From Bathymodiolus azoricus thioautotrophic gill symbiont (GTDB taxonomy: Bacteria > Pseudomonadota > Gammaproteobacteria > PS1 > Pseudothioglobaceae), in assembly GCF_001298715.1 (NCBI RefSeq), contig NZ_CDSC02000167.1, positions 1-12,067 on the forward strand: a stretch of DNA of 12,067 nucleotides, written 5' to 3'. Positions 1-10,403 of the stretch are shown here, one piece after another. The position numbers were made by a program, and so were the translations under genes. Within the stretch, counting starts at the first letter, position 1, and each line of letters begins with the position of its first letter. The notes under the pieces were generated by a model that worked only from the letters and a program-made list of their open reading frames with translations, did not search any database and had not been told where the DNA came from.

Positions 1-20
1 CTATTTATGTAAAGGTCTCT

Positions 21-62
21 AAAAATAAAAAAAGCCATGCTAACTTACATTAGCATGGCTTT
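21..62 (-). terminator. Rho-independent terminator after rpoC
   Basis: On the minus strand a perfect 11-bp stem (arms 33-43 and 50-60, AGCCATGCTAA on the plus strand; 13 bp if two flanking A-T pairs are counted) closes a 6-nt loop. It is followed by a T-rich tract (complement of 21-32). It starts 24 nt after the rpoC stop codon, so it very likely ends the whole ribosomal protein-RNA polymerase transcript. Read on the plus strand the hairpin is followed by a much weaker T tract, so use as a bidirectional terminator is possible but less likely. Confidence 0.93.
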
Positions 63-85
63 CTTTATTTAAGTAGTAATAACTG

Positions 86-3000
86 CTATTGTTCAGCGGA
101 TGCTTGCATCTCTGCGTCTGCTTCACTCAATTCAGCTGAAAGTTGCGCCTCTGCTTCTGCAGTTTGCATGGTATTTTCTACGCGACGAGCCTTACGCTCC
201 TGATGATGAACAAAGCCTGTACCTGCTGGAATTAAACGACCAACAATCACATTTTCCTTAAGACCTAGTAAATTATCAACACGACCTGTAGTCGATGCCT
301 CAGTTAATACACGCGTTGTCTCTTGGAACGATGCTGCAGAAATAAATGACTCTGTTGCTAATGACGCTTTAGTAATACCCATTAGCAATCTTTGATAAAC
401 CACCAAGTCTTTACCTTGTGCTGCTAGCTGTTTATTCATATCTATCACACGAGCATACTCAGCTGTTTCTCCATTCACTAAGTTAGAATCACCTGTGTCA
501 AGCACTTCTACCTTGCGTAACATTTGTTTAACAATCACCTCAATATGCTTATCGGAAATATTTACACCTTGTAGACGGTAAACATTCTGCACCTCTTTAA
601 TCACATAACTCGCCAGTGCCTCTACGCCTAATAAACGCAAAATATCATGCGGGTTTGATGGTCCATCAGAGATCACATCACCCTTTTCAACAGTCTCACC
701 ATCAAACACATTAATTTGACGCCATTTATGAATCATCATCTCAGTGGCTTCGCCCTCTTGTGAAGTAATTATCAAGCGCTCCTTAGACTTAGTCGGATTA
801 CCAAAACTAACAATACCACTTACTTCTGCAAGAATTGAATGGTCTTTCGCTTTGCGCGCTTCAAACAAATCTGCAACACGCGGTAGTCCACCCGTAATAT
901 CACTGGTCTTAGATTGGTCTTTAGGGATCTTCGCTAAAACTTCACCTGCTGTAATTACCTGATTGTCTTCTAAATTAATCTTAACTCCTGATGGTAAGTA
1001 GTGTGTTGATAATACAACTTCAGAATCTTTTGCTTCAACGACTTTAATCATCGGCTTCAAACCTTTCGCTGCTGCTGAGCGTTCACCTTCATCAATCATT
1101 TCGAAGAAAACAAGCCCCGTTAATGGGTCTGTGTTTTTATTGACCGTTATACCTTCCACGAAGTCAACAAAAATCACACGACCTGCTTGCTCAGAAATAA
1201 TGGGATGCGTATGTGGGTCCCAGTCCGCAATCTTGTCTTTTGCCTTAACTTTACCGCCATCTTTAACATGAGCAATTGCACCATAAGGAATCTTATATCG
1301 CTCAACCTCTTGACCTTTGGCATTACGAATGGTAACCTCAGTAGAACGAGAAATAACCACTAAGTCGCCATTCACATTGGTGATTGATTTAAGACTTTCG
1401 AAATGTGCGATACCATCATTATCAATATTGATGCTACTCACTGTTGTTGATGCAGATGCTGCACCACCAATGTGGAAAGTACGCATGGTCAACTGTGTGC
1501 CTGGCTCACCAATTGACTGCGCTGCAATCACACCAACTGCTTCACCAACACCAATCTTATGACCTCGTGCCATGTCATTACCATAACAAGAAGCACACAC
1601 GCCGTAACGCGCATCACAAGTAATGGTAGAACGCGCCTTAATAGACTCTACACCCACTTTATTAATCTTGTCTGAATCCTCTAATGTTACTAAGTGACCC
1701 TTGGGTAGTAATATTTTCTTTGAATCCGGTACCATAACATCTTCAGCCATTACACGACCTAACACTGCCTTGCCTAATGTCTGCACAATATTACCACCCT
1801 CAATGGTTGCTTTCATCATCAAGCCATTTTCTGTACCACAATCTTCTTCATTCACAACTAAATCTTGTGCAACATCAACCAAACGACGCGTCAAGTAACC
1901 TGAGTTCGCTGTTTTAAGTGCTGTATCAGCCAAACCTTTACGCGCACCATGTGTTGAAATAAAGTATTGCATATTATTCAAGCCTTCACGGAAGTTTGAA
2001 GTAATGGGTGTTTCAATAATTGAACCGTCTGGTTTTGCCATTAGACCACGCATACCCGCTAACTGACGCATCTGTGCAGGTGAACCACGCGCACCAGAGT
2101 CAGCCATCATATAAACCGAGTTAAACGATGGCAATTTTTGAATCTTACCATTACTGTCTTCAAAATTCTCAAAGCCGATTTCGTCCATCATTGCTTTCGC
2201 AACAGTCTCAGAAGTTCGTGACCAAATATCAATCACCTTGTTATAACGCTCACCATCAGTCACCACGCCTTGTGCGTACTGCTTCTGAACCTCTTTAACT
2301 TGTGTATTTGCCTCATCAATCATGCCCGCTTTACTATCAGGAATGGTCATATCGTTTGAACAAAATGAAATACCTGACTTGGTTGAGTATTGAAAGCCCA
2401 TATACATCATTTGGTCGGCAAAGACTACTGTGTCTTTTAATTCTTGCGTTTGGTAACAAACATGAATTAAGTTTGACACTACTTTCTTGCTAATCGCTTT
2501 GTTAATCAAATCAAATGACAATCCAGCTGGCAAAATTCTTGAGAAAATCGCACGACCTACTGTGGTATCAACAATACGCTTGCTGGTTGACTGATATTTA
2601 CCATCAACTTTTTCATAATCTTGAATGCGTAATTTAACTTTGGCGTGCAAAGAAGTAGCGCCTGATTCATAAGCATTTAATGCTTCAATGGCATTGGCAA
2701 AAATTAGTCCTTCGCCTTTTTGATTAATCATATCACGCGTCATATAATAAAGACCCAAGATTACATCCTGTGAAGGCACGATAATTGGCTCACCACTTGC
2801 AAGATGTAAAACATTATTAGAAGCCAACATTAGCGTTCTTGCTTCCAATTGTGCCTCTTCAGATAAAGGTACATGTACCGCCATTTGGTCACCATCAAAG
2901 TCAGCGTTAAATGCACCACAAACTAGTGGATGCAATTGAATTGCCTTACCTTCAATCAGTAATGGCTCAAATGCTTGGATACCTAAACGGTGTAAGGTAG

Positions 3001-4282
3001 GTGCACGGTTTAATAACACTGGATGTTGATGCACAACTTTTTCTAAAATATCCCAAACTTCTGGCGTTTCTGCTTCTACCATTTTCTTCGCAGCTTTAAT
3101 GGTTGACGCTAAATTTTGTGCTTGCAGACGGTTATAAATAAACGGCTTGAATAATTCTAATGCCATTTTCTTTGGCAATCCACATTGGTGCAATTTAAGA
3201 TATGGACCACAAACAATCACTGAACGACCTGAATAATCAACACGCTTACCAAGTAAGTTCTGACGGAAACGACCTTGCTTACCCTTAATCATATCGGCAA
3301 TTGATTTAAGCGGACGACGGTTATTACCCATTACCGCACGGCCACGACGACCATTGTCAATCAGTGAATCCACAGCTTCTTGCAACATACGCTTTTCGTT
3401 ACGCACAATAATTTCAGGGGCATCTAATTCTAATAAACGCGCTAAACGATTATTACGATTAATAACACGACGGTATAAATCATTCAAATCAGAAGTCGCA
3501 AAACGACCGCCATCTAACGGCACTAATGGGCGCAGGTCTGGTGGAAGAATTGGTAACACATTAAGCACCATCCACTCAGGCTTATTACTTGATTGAATCA
3601 AAGAATCAACCAACTTCAAACGCTTATTATACTTCTTAAGCTTAGTCTGGCTTTTGGTGTTAAGACTATCTTCACGAAGGTTTGCCGCTTCTTTTTCAAG
3701 TTGCATTTCTTTTAGAATGTCTTGGATGGCTTCTGCACCCATTTTTGCCTCAAACTCATCATCGCCATATTCATCAAGTGCATCATAATACATCTCTTCA
3801 GTCAACAACTGCTTATATATTAATGGTGTTGAGCCTGGGTCTGTGACTAAGAATGCCTCAAAATATAAAACACGCTCAATATCTTTTAATGTCATATCCA
3901 TCAATAGTCCAAGACGCGATGGTAATGATTTTAAATACCAAATATGCGCTACTGGTGCCGCTAAGTTGATATGACCCATGCGTTCACGACGCACCTTTGA
4001 TAGGGTTACTTCAACACCACATTTTTCACAGACAACATTACGGAATTTCATACGCTTGTATTTGCCACATAAACACTCAAAGTCTTTCATTGGACCGAAA
4101 ATTTTAGCACAAAACAAGCCTTCTCTTTCAGGTTTAAAAGTGCGATAGTTAATGGTTTCAGGTTTTTTTACCTCGCCATACGACCACGAACGAATCTTCT
4201 CAGGAGAAGCCAAGCCAACTCTAATGGCATCAAAATCTTGCTCTTTGTTTTGCTGTTTTAAAATTTGTAATAAATCTTTCAT
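86..4282 (-). CDS. rpoC: DNA-directed RNA polymerase subunit beta'
   Basis: Beta' is the largest subunit of RNA polymerase and carries the active-site Mg ion. The 1398-residue product is near the E. coli length (1407, from memory). Visible landmarks are the N-terminal zinc-binding cysteines C70, C72, C85 and C88; the switch and bridge region around 332-355 ([20 protein letters not shown]); the catalytic [10 protein letters not shown] motif with D461, D463 and D465; the second zinc site C815, C889, C896, C899; and the trigger loop around M933-R934-H937. Enough sequence follows the trigger loop to hold the proteobacterial SI3 insertion, before [16 protein letters not shown]. The C-terminal tail (about 1360-1398) is rich in Ala and Glu and is about 10 residues shorter than in E. 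coli. The ATG has AGGAGT 6 nt upstream (4289-4294). It lies 14 nt after rpoB and is surely cotranscribed. No missing key residue or frameshift is seen. Confidence 0.99.
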   Translation of the reverse strand: MKDLLQILKQQNKEQDFDAIRVGLASPEKIRSWSYGEVKKPETINYRTFKPEREGLFCAKIFGPMKDFECLCGKYKRMKFRNVVCEKCGVEVTLSKVRRERMGHINLAAPVAHIWYLKSLPSRLGLLMDMTLKDIERVLYFEAFLVTDPGSTPLIYKQLLTEEMYYDALDEYGDDEFEAKMGAEAIQDILKEMQLEKEAANLREDSLNTKSQTKLKKYNKRLKLVDSLIQSSNKPEWMVLNVLPILPPDLRPLVPLDGGRFATSDLNDLYRRVINRNNRLARLLELDAPEIIVRNEKRMLQEAVDSLIDNGRRGRAVMGNNRRPLKSIADMIKGKQGRFRQNLLGKRVDYSGRSVIVCGPYLKLHQCGLPKKMALELFKPFIYNRLQAQNLASTIKAAKKMVEAETPEVWDILEKVVHQHPVLLNRAPTLHRLGIQAFEPLLIEGKAIQLHPLVCGAFNADFDGDQMAVHVPLSEEAQLEARTLMLASNNVLHLASGEPIIVPSQDVILGLYYMTRDMINQKGEGLIFANAIEALNAYESGATSLHAKVKLRIQDYEKVDGKYQSTSKRIVDTTVGRAIFSRILPAGLSFDLINKAISKKVVSNLIHVCYQTQELKDTVVFADQMMYMGFQYSTKSGISFCSNDMTIPDSKAGMIDEANTQVKEVQKQYAQGVVTDGERYNKVIDIWSRTSETVAKAMMDEIGFENFEDSNGKIQKLPSFNSVYMMADSGARGSPAQMRQLAGMRGLMAKPDGSIIETPITSNFREGLNNMQYFISTHGARKGLADTALKTANSGYLTRRLVDVAQDLVVNEEDCGTENGLMMKATIEGGNIVQTLGKAVLGRVMAEDVMVPDSKKILLPKGHLVTLEDSDKINKVGVESIKARSTITCDARYGVCASCYGNDMARGHKIGVGEAVGVIAAQSIGEPGTQLTMRTFHIGGAASASTTVSSINIDNDGIAHFESLKSITNVNGDLVVISRSTEVTIRNAKGQEVERYKIPYGAIAHVKDGGKVKAKDKIADWDPHTHPIISEQAGRVIFVDFVEGITVNKNTDPLTGLVFFEMIDEGERSAAAKGLKPMIKVVEAKDSEVVLSTHYLPSGVKINLEDNQVITAGEVLAKIPKDQSKTSDITGGLPRVADLFEARKAKDHSILAEVSGIVSFGNPTKSKERLIITSQEGEATEMMIHKWRQINVFDGETVEKGDVISDGPSNPHDILRLLGVEALASYVIKEVQNVYRLQGVNISDKHIEVIVKQMLRKVEVLDTGDSNLVNGETAEYARVIDMNKQLAAQGKDLVVYQRLLMGITKASLATESFISAASFQETTRVLTEASTTGRVDNLLGLKENVIVGRLIPAGTGFVHHQERKARRVENTMQTAEAEAQLSAELSEADAEMQASAEQ

Positions 4283-4296
4283 ATTTACACTCCTAA

Positions 4297-7200
4297 TTAG
4301 TGTTGTTCAAGTTCAACATCAATACCTAATGAACGAATTTCTTTAACCAATACATTAAAGGATTCTGGCATGACTGACTCAGTCAAATTCACCCCGTCAA
4401 CAATGCTCTTATACATCTTCGCACGACCAGTAACATCGTCTGATTTAACGGTTAACATCTCACGCAATGTGTGTGCTGCACCATAAGCCTCTAATGCCCA
4501 AACTTCCATCTCACCAAAACGCTGACCACCAAATTGTGCTTTACCACTGAGTGGTTGCTGCGTTACTAATGAATAAGGTCCTGTTGAGCGTGCATGCATC
4601 TTGTCGTCAACTAAATGATTAAGCTTCAACATATGCATATAACCAACTGTTATTGGGCGGTCAAATGCTTCACCTGTGCGACCATCGTAAAGTTGCTCTT
4701 GACCAGATTCTGGTAAATCAGCCAACTTTAATAATGATTTAATGTCTTTTTCTTTAATACCATCAAATACTGGTGTTGCCATTGGCACGCCTTCACGAAG
4801 GTTGTTTGCCAATTCAATAATTTCTTCATCGTTAAAACTGTTTAAATCCTCTGTCTTACCGTAAGAATTATAAACCTTATCTAAGAAGGCTCTAATTTCC
4901 TTGACCATTTCAGTGCGTTTTTCATCCAGCATCGCAGCAATCTTGTAGCCTAAGCCTTTAGCTGCATAACCTAAGTGAACTTCTAGCACCTGCCCAACAT
5001 TCATTCGAGAGGGTACACCTAGCGGATTAAGCACAACATCAATAGTAGAGCCATCTGCTAAATAAGGCATATCTTCCACTGGAGATACGCGTGAAATAAC
5101 ACCTTTATTACCATGACGACCCGCCATCTTATCACCCACTTGGAGTGTTTTACGCGTCGCCACATAAACTTTAACCATCTTCATGACACCTGGTGGCAGT
5201 TCTGCATCTTCGTTAATCTTAGCGCGTTCATTTTTAAAGAAAGCATCAAACTCAACTTGTTTCGCTTTAGCCTGTTTAACCAATACTGCTACTTCTTTAT
5301 TAACAGCTGCATCTTTTACTTTAAGCTTTGCAAACTCTTCATTGGTTAAAGGTTTCATATTTTTAGCACTTAGTTTCTCACCCGCCTTAATACCAGCAAC
5401 AGCTTTTGTTACTTCATTACCTGAAAGTTTGAGGCGAATACGACGGAAAATATCACCATCAATAATACCAAACTCATCGTCAATATCTTTCCTGATTTTC
5501 GCCAATCTGTTTTCATCAATACTTTGTGCTCTTGCGTCCTTTTCAACGCTATCACGGGTAAAGACCTGTACATCAATAACTACACCAGATTTTGATGCAC
5601 CAATACGCAACGAAGAGTCTTTGACATTGTTGGCTTTTTCACCAAAAATAGCACGCAATAATTTCTCTTCTGGAGAAAGTACAGTTTCACTCTTAGGTGT
5701 CACTTTACCCACCAAAATATCGCCACCCTTAACACGAGCACCAACATAAACCACACCAACTTCATCAAGTTTAGCAAGCGCAGATTCACTAACATTCGGA
5801 ATATCAGCTGTGATTTCCTCAGGACCTAAAGTAGTGTCACGCGCATAAGAAGTCAATTCTTCAATATGAATGGTAGTGTAGCGGTCTTCTTGTATAACAC
5901 GTTCAGAAATTAAAATTGAATCTTCAAAATTATAGCCATTCCATGGCATAAAAGCGATTTTCATATTTTGACCCAACGCCAATTCACCTAAATCTGTTGA
6001 AGGACCGTCAGCCAAAACATCACCTGCTAATATTTTATCGCCAGTTTTAACCAAAGGTTTTTGGTTAATACAAGTATTCTGATTAGAGCGCGCGTATTTT
6101 GTAAGGTTGTAAATATCAACACCCAATTCACTAACTTTAGTCTGTTTAGAATCAACACGAATAACGATACGAGAAGCATCAACCGCTTCAACCACACCAC
6201 TATGTTTAGCAGTCACACAAACACGAGAATCCGTTGCTACAACACGCTCAATACCTGTACCAACTAAAGGCTTCTCAGCACGAAGTGTTGGTACCGCTTG
6301 ACGCTGCATATTTGAACCCATTAACGCACGGTTCGCGTCATCATGCTCTAAGAACGGAATCAACGATGCTGCCACGGATGCAATTTGCTTAGAGTCAATA
6401 TCAATTAAAGTGACATCTTCAGAATTTACCAAAACAAATTCATTCTTATGACGACAAGAAATTAAATCATCCATCAACTTACCTTTTGTATCAACACTGG
6501 CATTTGCCTGTGCAATAGTATGTGTGATTTCATCAATCGCAGAAACATAAATAACTTCATCAGTGACCTTACCACTCTTAACCACTTGATACGGCGTCTC
6601 TAAAAAGCCGTAATTATTGGTTTTAGCATAAACTGCCAGCGTATTAATCAAACCAATATTTGGACCTTCTGGTGTTTCAATTGGACATAGGCGACCATAG
6701 TGTGATGGATGAACATCGCGTACTTCAAAACCAGCACGCTCACGCGTCAAACCACCTGGACCTAAAGCAGAAATACGACGCTTGTGTGTGATACCTGATA
6801 ATGGATTTACTTGGTCCATAAATTGAGACAACTGAGAAGAACCAAAAAACTCTTTAACCGCAGCTGACACTGGATTAGAATTAATCAAATCTTGTGGTGT
6901 TAATTCATCTGTTTCAGCTAAGTTCAGACCTTCTTTAACTGCCTTTTCAACGCGTACTAAACCAATTCTAAATTGGTTCTCAATCATTTCACCGATTGCT
7001 CTTACGCGTCTATTCGCAAGCGTATCAACATCATCAACAGAATCCTTACCATCTTTAATGTTAATTAGTAATTTAACAACATTCAAAATATCTTCGTTCA
7101 TCAACACATGTTCGCCTGTTTCAGCCTCAATGCCTAAACGACGATTAAGCTTCATACGACCTACCTTAGAAAGATCATAGCGTTCATTCTTAAAGAATAG

Positions 7201-8379
7201 ATTGTTAAACAATAAATTAACCGCATCTTCCGTTGCTGGCTCACCTGGGCGCATCACATGATAAATAGACATACGCGCTTCAATTTCAGTTTGCGTCTCA
7301 TCTAAGCGCAAAGTATCAGAAATATAAGCACCTGTCTCAGATTCATTGATATAAAGGATTTCAAGTTTCTTAATCTTGTTAGCTATGATTAATTCTAATA
7401 CTTCTTCGCTAATAACTGTATTAGCAGCGATTAGAATTTCACCTGTTTCTTTATCGATAACATCCTGCGAAACAACTTTATCTAATAAATACTCAAATGG
7501 TGTATTAATTGATTTTACGCCTTCTTTTTCTAAGATTTTTGTGTGCTTAGTCGTAATACGACGACCTTTTTCAATCACAACATCTTTACCTGACTTAATA
7601 TCAAATTCAGCAATTGTACCGCGTAATTTGGCAGGAGATAAACCCACATCGCAAGATTTTGCTTTAAGCGTAACATCAAGTTTCTCAAAAAATGTATCAA
7701 GAATTACACTTGAATCAAGGCCCATTGCACGCAATAATGTAGTTGCTGGTAATTTACGACGACGGTCAATTCGCACATATAAATGCTCGTGATGGTCAAA
7801 TTCAAAATCCAACCATGAGCCACGGTAAGGAATAATACGAGATGAGAATAAAATCTTACCTGAAGAGTGCGTCTTGCCTTTATCGTGTTCAAAAATAACA
7901 CCTGGTGACCTATGCAATTGAGATACCACAACACGCTCAGTACCATTAATAACAAAAGTACCTGTGTCAGTCATCAATGGCAATTGACCTAAATAAACAT
8001 CTTCTTCAATAACTTGCTTAATTTTTCGCTTCTTCTTTAAAGTTGAACCATTTTTATCAAATAAAACTAAATTTAATTTAACACGCAATATTGAAGCAAA
8101 AGTAGTGCCGCGTAATTTACACTCTTCAACATTAAATTTCGGCTGTTGTAGTTCATAATCTACATATTCAATTTCTGCATAACCGTTATTCGCTGTAATT
8201 GGAAAAACAGATTGAAAAACTGCATGCAAGCCAACATCTTCTTTTTCTTCTTTGCCTGCTTGAATAAAACCGTTAAACGATTCAATCTGGATAGCCAGTA
8301 AATCTGGTTCAGTTAAAATTGATTCTCTTGAACCAAAATTATTTCTAATTCGCTTTTTTTCAGTAAATGAATAAGCCAT
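4297..8379 (-). CDS. rpoB: DNA-directed RNA polymerase subunit beta
   Basis: Beta is the second largest polymerase subunit; it forms much of the active-site cleft and the rifampicin pocket. The product is 1360 residues (E. coli 1342, from memory). I start at 8379, giving [16 protein letters not shown], which matches the family N-terminus; an ATG four codons upstream (8391) lacks a ribosome binding site, while GAGG at 8384-8387 serves 8379. Landmarks are the rifampicin region (about 513-539), with Q519, D522, H532 and S537 matching E. coli Q513, D516, H526 and S531; GYNFEDSI with E819 and D820; [12 protein letters not shown] with K1084 and K1092; and the C-terminal [22 protein letters not shown] block. 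By offset from E. coli, about 6 residues are added before residue 513 and about 13 more between 819 and 1084, the stretch holding the proteobacterial SI2 insertion. Position 524 is Val and 529 Gly, where E. coli has Asn518 and Glu523. Confidence 0.99.
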   Translation of the reverse strand: MAYSFTEKKRIRNNFGSRESILTEPDLLAIQIESFNGFIQAGKEEKEDVGLHAVFQSVFPITANNGYAEIEYVDYELQQPKFNVEECKLRGTTFASILRVKLNLVLFDKNGSTLKKKRKIKQVIEEDVYLGQLPLMTDTGTFVINGTERVVVSQLHRSPGVIFEHDKGKTHSSGKILFSSRIIPYRGSWLDFEFDHHEHLYVRIDRRRKLPATTLLRAMGLDSSVILDTFFEKLDVTLKAKSCDVGLSPAKLRGTIAEFDIKSGKDVVIEKGRRITTKHTKILEKEGVKSINTPFEYLLDKVVSQDVIDKETGEILIAANTVISEEVLELIIANKIKKLEILYINESETGAYISDTLRLDETQTEIEARMSIYHVMRPGEPATEDAVNLLFNNLFFKNERYDLSKVGRMKLNRRLGIEAETGEHVLMNEDILNVVKLLINIKDGKDSVDDVDTLANRRVRAIGEMIENQFRIGLVRVEKAVKEGLNLAETDELTPQDLINSNPVSAAVKEFFGSSQLSQFMDQVNPLSGITHKRRISALGPGGLTRERAGFEVRDVHPSHYGRLCPIETPEGPNIGLINTLAVYAKTNNYGFLETPYQVVKSGKVTDEVIYVSAIDEITHTIAQANASVDTKGKLMDDLISCRHKNEFVLVNSEDVTLIDIDSKQIASVAASLIPFLEHDDANRALMGSNMQRQAVPTLRAEKPLVGTGIERVVATDSRVCVTAKHSGVVEAVDASRIVIRVDSKQTKVSELGVDIYNLTKYARSNQNTCINQKPLVKTGDKILAGDVLADGPSTDLGELALGQNMKIAFMPWNGYNFEDSILISERVIQEDRYTTIHIEELTSYARDTTLGPEEITADIPNVSESALAKLDEVGVVYVGARVKGGDILVGKVTPKSETVLSPEEKLLRAIFGEKANNVKDSSLRIGASKSGVVIDVQVFTRDSVEKDARAQSIDENRLAKIRKDIDDEFGIIDGDIFRRIRLKLSGNEVTKAVAGIKAGEKLSAKNMKPLTNEEFAKLKVKDAAVNKEVAVLVKQAKAKQVEFDAFFKNERAKINEDAELPPGVMKMVKVYVATRKTLQVGDKMAGRHGNKGVISRVSPVEDMPYLADGSTIDVVLNPLGVPSRMNVGQVLEVHLGYAAKGLGYKIAAMLDEKRTEMVKEIRAFLDKVYNSYGKTEDLNSFNDEEIIELANNLREGVPMATPVFDGIKEKDIKSLLKLADLPESGQEQLYDGRTGEAFDRPITVGYMHMLKLNHLVDDKMHARSTGPYSLVTQQPLSGKAQFGGQRFGEMEVWALEAYGAAHTLREMLTVKSDDVTGRAKMYKSIVDGVNLTESVMPESFNVLVKEIRSLGIDVELEQH

Positions 8380-8383
8380 AATA

Positions 8384-8387
8384 CCTC
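8384..8387 (-). promoter_or_regulatory. rpoB ribosome binding site
   Basis: GAGG on the minus strand, 4 nt before the ATG at 8379. The spacing is short, but this is the only purine-rich site nearby. It lies inside the four extra codons that the upstream ATG at 8391 would add, so it decides the start in favour of 8379. Confidence 0.7.
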
Positions 8388-8438
8388 GCATTATTTAATC
8401 TTACAATTTAAAAAAGACAATCTATTAAGAAAGTCTCT

Positions 8439-8458
8439 AAGAGATCAAAAAACCTCTT
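8439..8458 (-). other. Stem-loop in rpoB leader
   Basis: On the minus strand AAGAGGT (8458-8452) can pair with ATCTCTT (8445-8439), giving 7 bp with one G-U wobble and a 6-nt loop. No U tract follows, so it is not a terminator. It is the last obvious structure before rpoB and could take part in mRNA processing or stability; the role is unknown. Confidence 0.4.
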
Positions 8459-8470
8459 TTAATAATAGGG

Positions 8471-8496
8471 TCAGTCTATAAACCTTTATAGACTGA
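8471..8496 (-). repeat. 12-bp inverted repeat (stem-loop) in rplL-rpoB spacer
   Basis: The arms TCAGTCTATAAA (8471-8482) and TTTATAGACTGA (8485-8496) are perfect inverted copies with only two bases between them. In RNA this gives at least a 10-bp stem with a 6-nt loop. It is not followed by a U run. In E. coli the rplL-rpoB spacer carries an RNase III processing hairpin; a similar role here is plausible from position and stem length but unproven. A DNA-level operator for a dimeric protein cannot be excluded. Confidence 0.6.
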
Positions 8497-8517
8497 TAAC
8501 GCACTCAATAAGAGTAC

Positions 8518-8556
8518 AAAAACACCAAAATCCCCTCACGGGGACGGGGATTCTGG
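8518..8556 (-). terminator. Attenuator-like terminator between rplL and rpoB
   Basis: On the minus strand CCAGAATCCCC (8556-8546) pairs over 11 positions, with one G-U wobble, with GGGGATTTTGG (8535-8525) around a 10-nt loop. TGTTTTTG follows. A second CCCC (8543-8540) inside the loop can compete for the same GGGG (8535-8532) in a shorter 5-bp stem. The element lies 17 nt after the rplL stop. E. coli has a partial terminator at the same place that lets only a fraction of polymerases reach rpoBC, so this is most likely an attenuator, not a full stop: no convincing separate promoter for rpoB is visible downstream. Confidence 0.82.
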
Positions 8557-8573
8557 GTTTTTCGTAGAGCTAA

Positions 8574-8954
8574 TTATTTAAGTTCTACGCTAGCACCAGC
8601 TTCTTCAAGCTGCTTCTTGACATCTTCAGATTCTGCTTTAGACGCGCCTTCTTTAATGGCAACAGGTGCTGATTCAACCATATCTTTAGCCTCTTTAAGA
8701 CCAAGACCAGTGATACCGCGTACTGCTTTAATAACAGCAACTTTCTTCTCACCAAAACTAGTCAACATTACATCAAACTCGTCTTTTTCTTCTACCGCTG
8801 CTGCACCAGCATCTGCCGCTGCTGCAACTGGTGCTGCTACTACAGCAGCAGATACACCAAACTTCTCTTCCATTGCTGAAACCAGTTCAACAACATCCAT
8901 TACTGACATATCAGCAATTGCATTTAAAATATCTTCATTGGTTAATTTAGCCAT
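8574..8954 (-). CDS. rplL: 50S ribosomal protein L7/L12
   Basis: L7/L12 forms the mobile dimers of the ribosomal stalk that recruit and stimulate translational GTPases. The 126-residue acidic protein shows the usual three parts: an N-terminal dimerisation and L10-binding helix pair (about 1-33, with [19 protein letters not shown]), an Ala-rich flexible hinge (about 36-54), and the globular C-terminal domain (about 56-126) with the factor-binding surface in [20 protein letters not shown]. Length is close to the E. coli protein (121). The ATG at 8954 has AGGAGT 7 nt upstream (8962-8967). It follows rplJ by 28 nt, as expected for two proteins that assemble together at a 1 to 4 ratio; the strong ribosome binding site fits the higher L12 demand. 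An attenuator-like hairpin follows. Confidence 0.98.
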   Translation of the reverse strand: MAKLTNEDILNAIADMSVMDVVELVSAMEEKFGVSAAVVAAPVAAAADAGAAAVEEKDEFDVMLTSFGEKKVAVIKAVRGITGLGLKEAKDMVESAPVAIKEGASKAESEDVKKQLEEAGASVELK

Positions 8955-8982
8955 GATATTTACTCCTTTTTATTTATATTTA

Positions 8983-9504
8983 TTATTGTTTTTGTTGTGC
9001 CACTGCTGAAACCACTCGAGTCACTTGACCAAGAACATCATTTAGACTCCTTGCTAGTTTTTCAACTGGTGCCAACATCAATGCCATCACTAAGCTAATC
9101 GCTTGGTCTTTAGTTGGCAAATCTGCAATGCGCTTAAGTTCACTTGCTTCCACAAAGTCACCTGAAACACCCAGACCTCTAACAACTAAATCTTCGTTTT
9201 CCTTAACGAAATCTTTGAATACTCGTGCCACCGCACCTGGGTCTTCTTGTGAAAAACCAAGAACTACCGGTCCGCTCAACACAGGCATCACACATTCACA
9301 CGCTGTATTCTCTAACGCTCTTTTTGCCAAGGTATTTTTTACGACGCGTAAAGAAACATTTGCATCTATTGCGCTAGCACGTAGATTAGTCATTTGCTCA
9401 ACTGTTAACCCGCGATACTCAGCTACACCAACAGAAATACTACTCTGTGCGAGTGCATTTACTTGCTTAACAACAACTTTTTTTGCTTCAAGATTTAGAG
9501 CCAT
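8983..9504 (-). CDS. rplJ: 50S ribosomal protein L10
   Basis: L10 anchors L7/L12 dimers to 23S rRNA at the stalk base and, in complex with L12, represses its own mRNA in E. coli. The 173-residue product has the N-terminal RNA-binding domain with [13 protein letters not shown] (30-42) and [11 protein letters not shown] (54-64), and ends in a long helix (about 135-165) that in the family docks L12 dimers. It is slightly longer than E. coli L10 (165, from memory), the tail being AVAQQKQ. The ATG at 9504 has AGGAG at 9514-9518, 9 nt away. Upstream is a 199-nt spacer rich in RNA structure, with an L10-type leader fold and a terminator-like hairpin right before the ribosome binding site. Confidence 0.97.
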   Translation of the reverse strand: MALNLEAKKVVVKQVNALAQSSISVGVAEYRGLTVEQMTNLRASAIDANVSLRVVKNTLAKRALENTACECVMPVLSGPVVLGFSQEDPGAVARVFKDFVKENEDLVVRGLGVSGDFVEASELKRIADLPTKDQAISLVMALMLAPVEKLARSLNDVLGQVTRVVSAVAQQKQ

Positions 9505-9527
9505 TTTGTCTCTCTCCTAAACAGTTT

Positions 9528-9559
9528 AAAAAAGAAAGTTATAAAATTTTATAACTTTC
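9528..9559 (-). terminator. Terminator-like palindrome before rplJ
   Basis: The 26 bases 9534-9559 are a perfect palindrome: on the minus strand the first arm is GAAAGTTATAAAA and the second is its exact complement. Six T (9533-9528) follow directly. The stem has only two G-C pairs and the centre must open to form a loop, so it would be weak, but the form is that of an intrinsic terminator. It ends 9 nt before the rplJ AGGAG. Either it attenuates transcription under L10 control, or it is a structure next to the ribosome binding site that tunes translation. Confidence 0.55.
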
Positions 9560-9578
9560 ACCCTAGAGTATTCTCATA

Positions 9579-9658
9579 CCCTCTACATAGGCTGAGTGTG
9601 TTACCACTCACTTAAACAAACACTCCAGGAGGAATATCTGCACCTATGGTCTTTGAGG
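9579..9658 (-). promoter_or_regulatory. L10-type mRNA leader (autoregulatory fold)
   Basis: On the minus strand CATAGG (9648-9643) pairs with CCTATG (9591-9586), and just outside it CCTC (9658-9655) pairs with GAGG (9583-9580), leaving a 6-nt loop on the 5' side and TA on the 3' side. The arm sequences place GA near GA across this internal loop, which is compatible with a kink-turn-like bend. Inside, TGAGTG and CACTCA form an upper hairpin around 9592-9610. Location before rplJ and this shape fit the L10(L12)4-binding leader known in proteobacteria. The exact consensus was not checked, so the call rests on position and pairing. Confidence 0.6.
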
Positions 9659-9680
9659 TCATAGAATAATTCTAAGACCT
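9656..9680 (-). other. Imperfect 25-bp palindrome after rplA
   Basis: The arms AGGTC-A-TAGAAT and ATTCTA-A-GACCT are symmetric about 9668, broken only by one mismatch. In RNA this makes a stem of about 9 bp with one U-U mismatch and a 7-nt loop. It starts 24 nt after the rplA stop. No U tract follows. Its left arm (9656-9660) overlaps the outer stem of the L10-type leader, so the two folds exclude each other in part. Confidence 0.55.
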
Positions 9681-9703
9681 AAAAGAATTTTTTTTAGTCT
9701 AAA

Positions 9704-10399
9704 CTAAATATCTACTGAGGCTAAATCAACACTTAGGCCTGGACCCATCGTTGATGAAACACTTATTTTTTTAAAGTAAATACCCTTAGCCGAACTAGGT
9801 TTTGCTTTTTTCAATGCTTCCATTAAAGCAGTAATATTTTCAGCCAATGCATCTGCAGTAAATGAAGCTTTACCAATGCCAGCATGAATAATCGCCGCTT
9901 TGTCCGTACGATAGCGCACCTGACCTGCTTTTGCATTATTAACCGCAGTTGCAACATCTGGTGTTACTGTGCCGACTTTAGGATTAGGCATCAAACCACG
10001 AGGACCTAATATTTGACCTAAACGACCAACAACACCCATTGCATCTGGAGAAGCAATCACAACATCGTAGTTAAGGTCACCATCCTGCATTGATTTCATT
10101 AAGTCCTCCATACCAACAACATCAGCACCCGCTGCTTTTGCTTTTTCTATATTGTCACCTTGCGTAAATACCGCAACACGCACTGATTTTCCAGTACCGT
10201 TTGGCAAAACTACTGCGCCACGTACATTTTGGTCAGATTTATTTGCATCAACACCAAGATTGACACTCACATCAATAGACTCATCAAATTTTGCTGTTGA
10301 ACACTCTTTTAATAATGTCAACGCTTCAATCATTGCATAACGCTTATCAGCTTCAATTTTTTCTGCGATATTTTTTTGTTTTTTTGTTAATTTAGCCAT
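9704..10399 (-). CDS. rplA: 50S ribosomal protein L1
   Basis: L1 binds 23S rRNA at the mobile L1 stalk beside the E site and in E. coli represses translation of rplK-rplA mRNA. From 10399 the product is [10 protein letters not shown]... of 231 residues (E. coli 234, from memory). The signature [15 protein letters not shown] lies at 132-146 and the C-terminal RNA-contact segment [10 protein letters not shown] at 216-225. The frame stays open to an ATG at 10447, but those 16 extra residues lie within the end of rplK, match nothing in the family, and the ATG at 10399 has GGAGGG at 10408-10413. The start is 4 nt after the rplK stop, so translational coupling is likely. Confidence 0.98.
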   Translation of the reverse strand: MAKLTKKQKNIAEKIEADKRYAMIEALTLLKECSTAKFDESIDVSVNLGVDANKSDQNVRGAVVLPNGTGKSVRVAVFTQGDNIEKAKAAGADVVGMEDLMKSMQDGDLNYDVVIASPDAMGVVGRLGQILGPRGLMPNPKVGTVTPDVATAVNNAKAGQVRYRTDKAAIIHAGIGKASFTADALAENITALMEALKKAKPSSAKGIYFKKISVSSTMGPGLSVDLASVDI

Positions 10400-10403
10400 T
10401 GTC

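Noticed and set aside
5183..5749. 188-codon open frame on the plus strand inside rpoB
   Set aside because: Antisense to strongly conserved rpoB sequence, low-complexity Ser/Leu-rich composition, no recognisable domain. It is a shadow of rpoB codon use.
7376..7792. 138-codon open frame on the plus strand inside rpoB
   Set aside because: Antisense shadow of rpoB, no recognisable protein features.
8397..8470. Possible rpoB promoter in the rplL-rpoB spacer
   Set aside because: TATTAT and TTGATC occur on the minus strand but not in a proper -35/-10 arrangement.
8617..9009. 130-codon open frame on the plus strand opposite rplL
   Set aside because: Its Ala/Ser/Thr-rich product is the reverse reading of the Ala-rich L7/L12 coding sequence; no family resemblance.
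9128..9520. 130-codon open frame on the plus strand opposite rplJ
   Set aside because: Fully antisense to the conserved rplJ gene, running only into its leader, and without a recognisable domain.
9660..9730. Possible separate promoter for rplJ (TTGATT near the end of rplA with AT-rich boxes after it)
   Set aside because: No pair of boxes had both good sequence and 16-18 bp spacing; in such AT-rich DNA weak matches are expected by chance. E. coli does have a promoter in this part of the operon, so it is not excluded.
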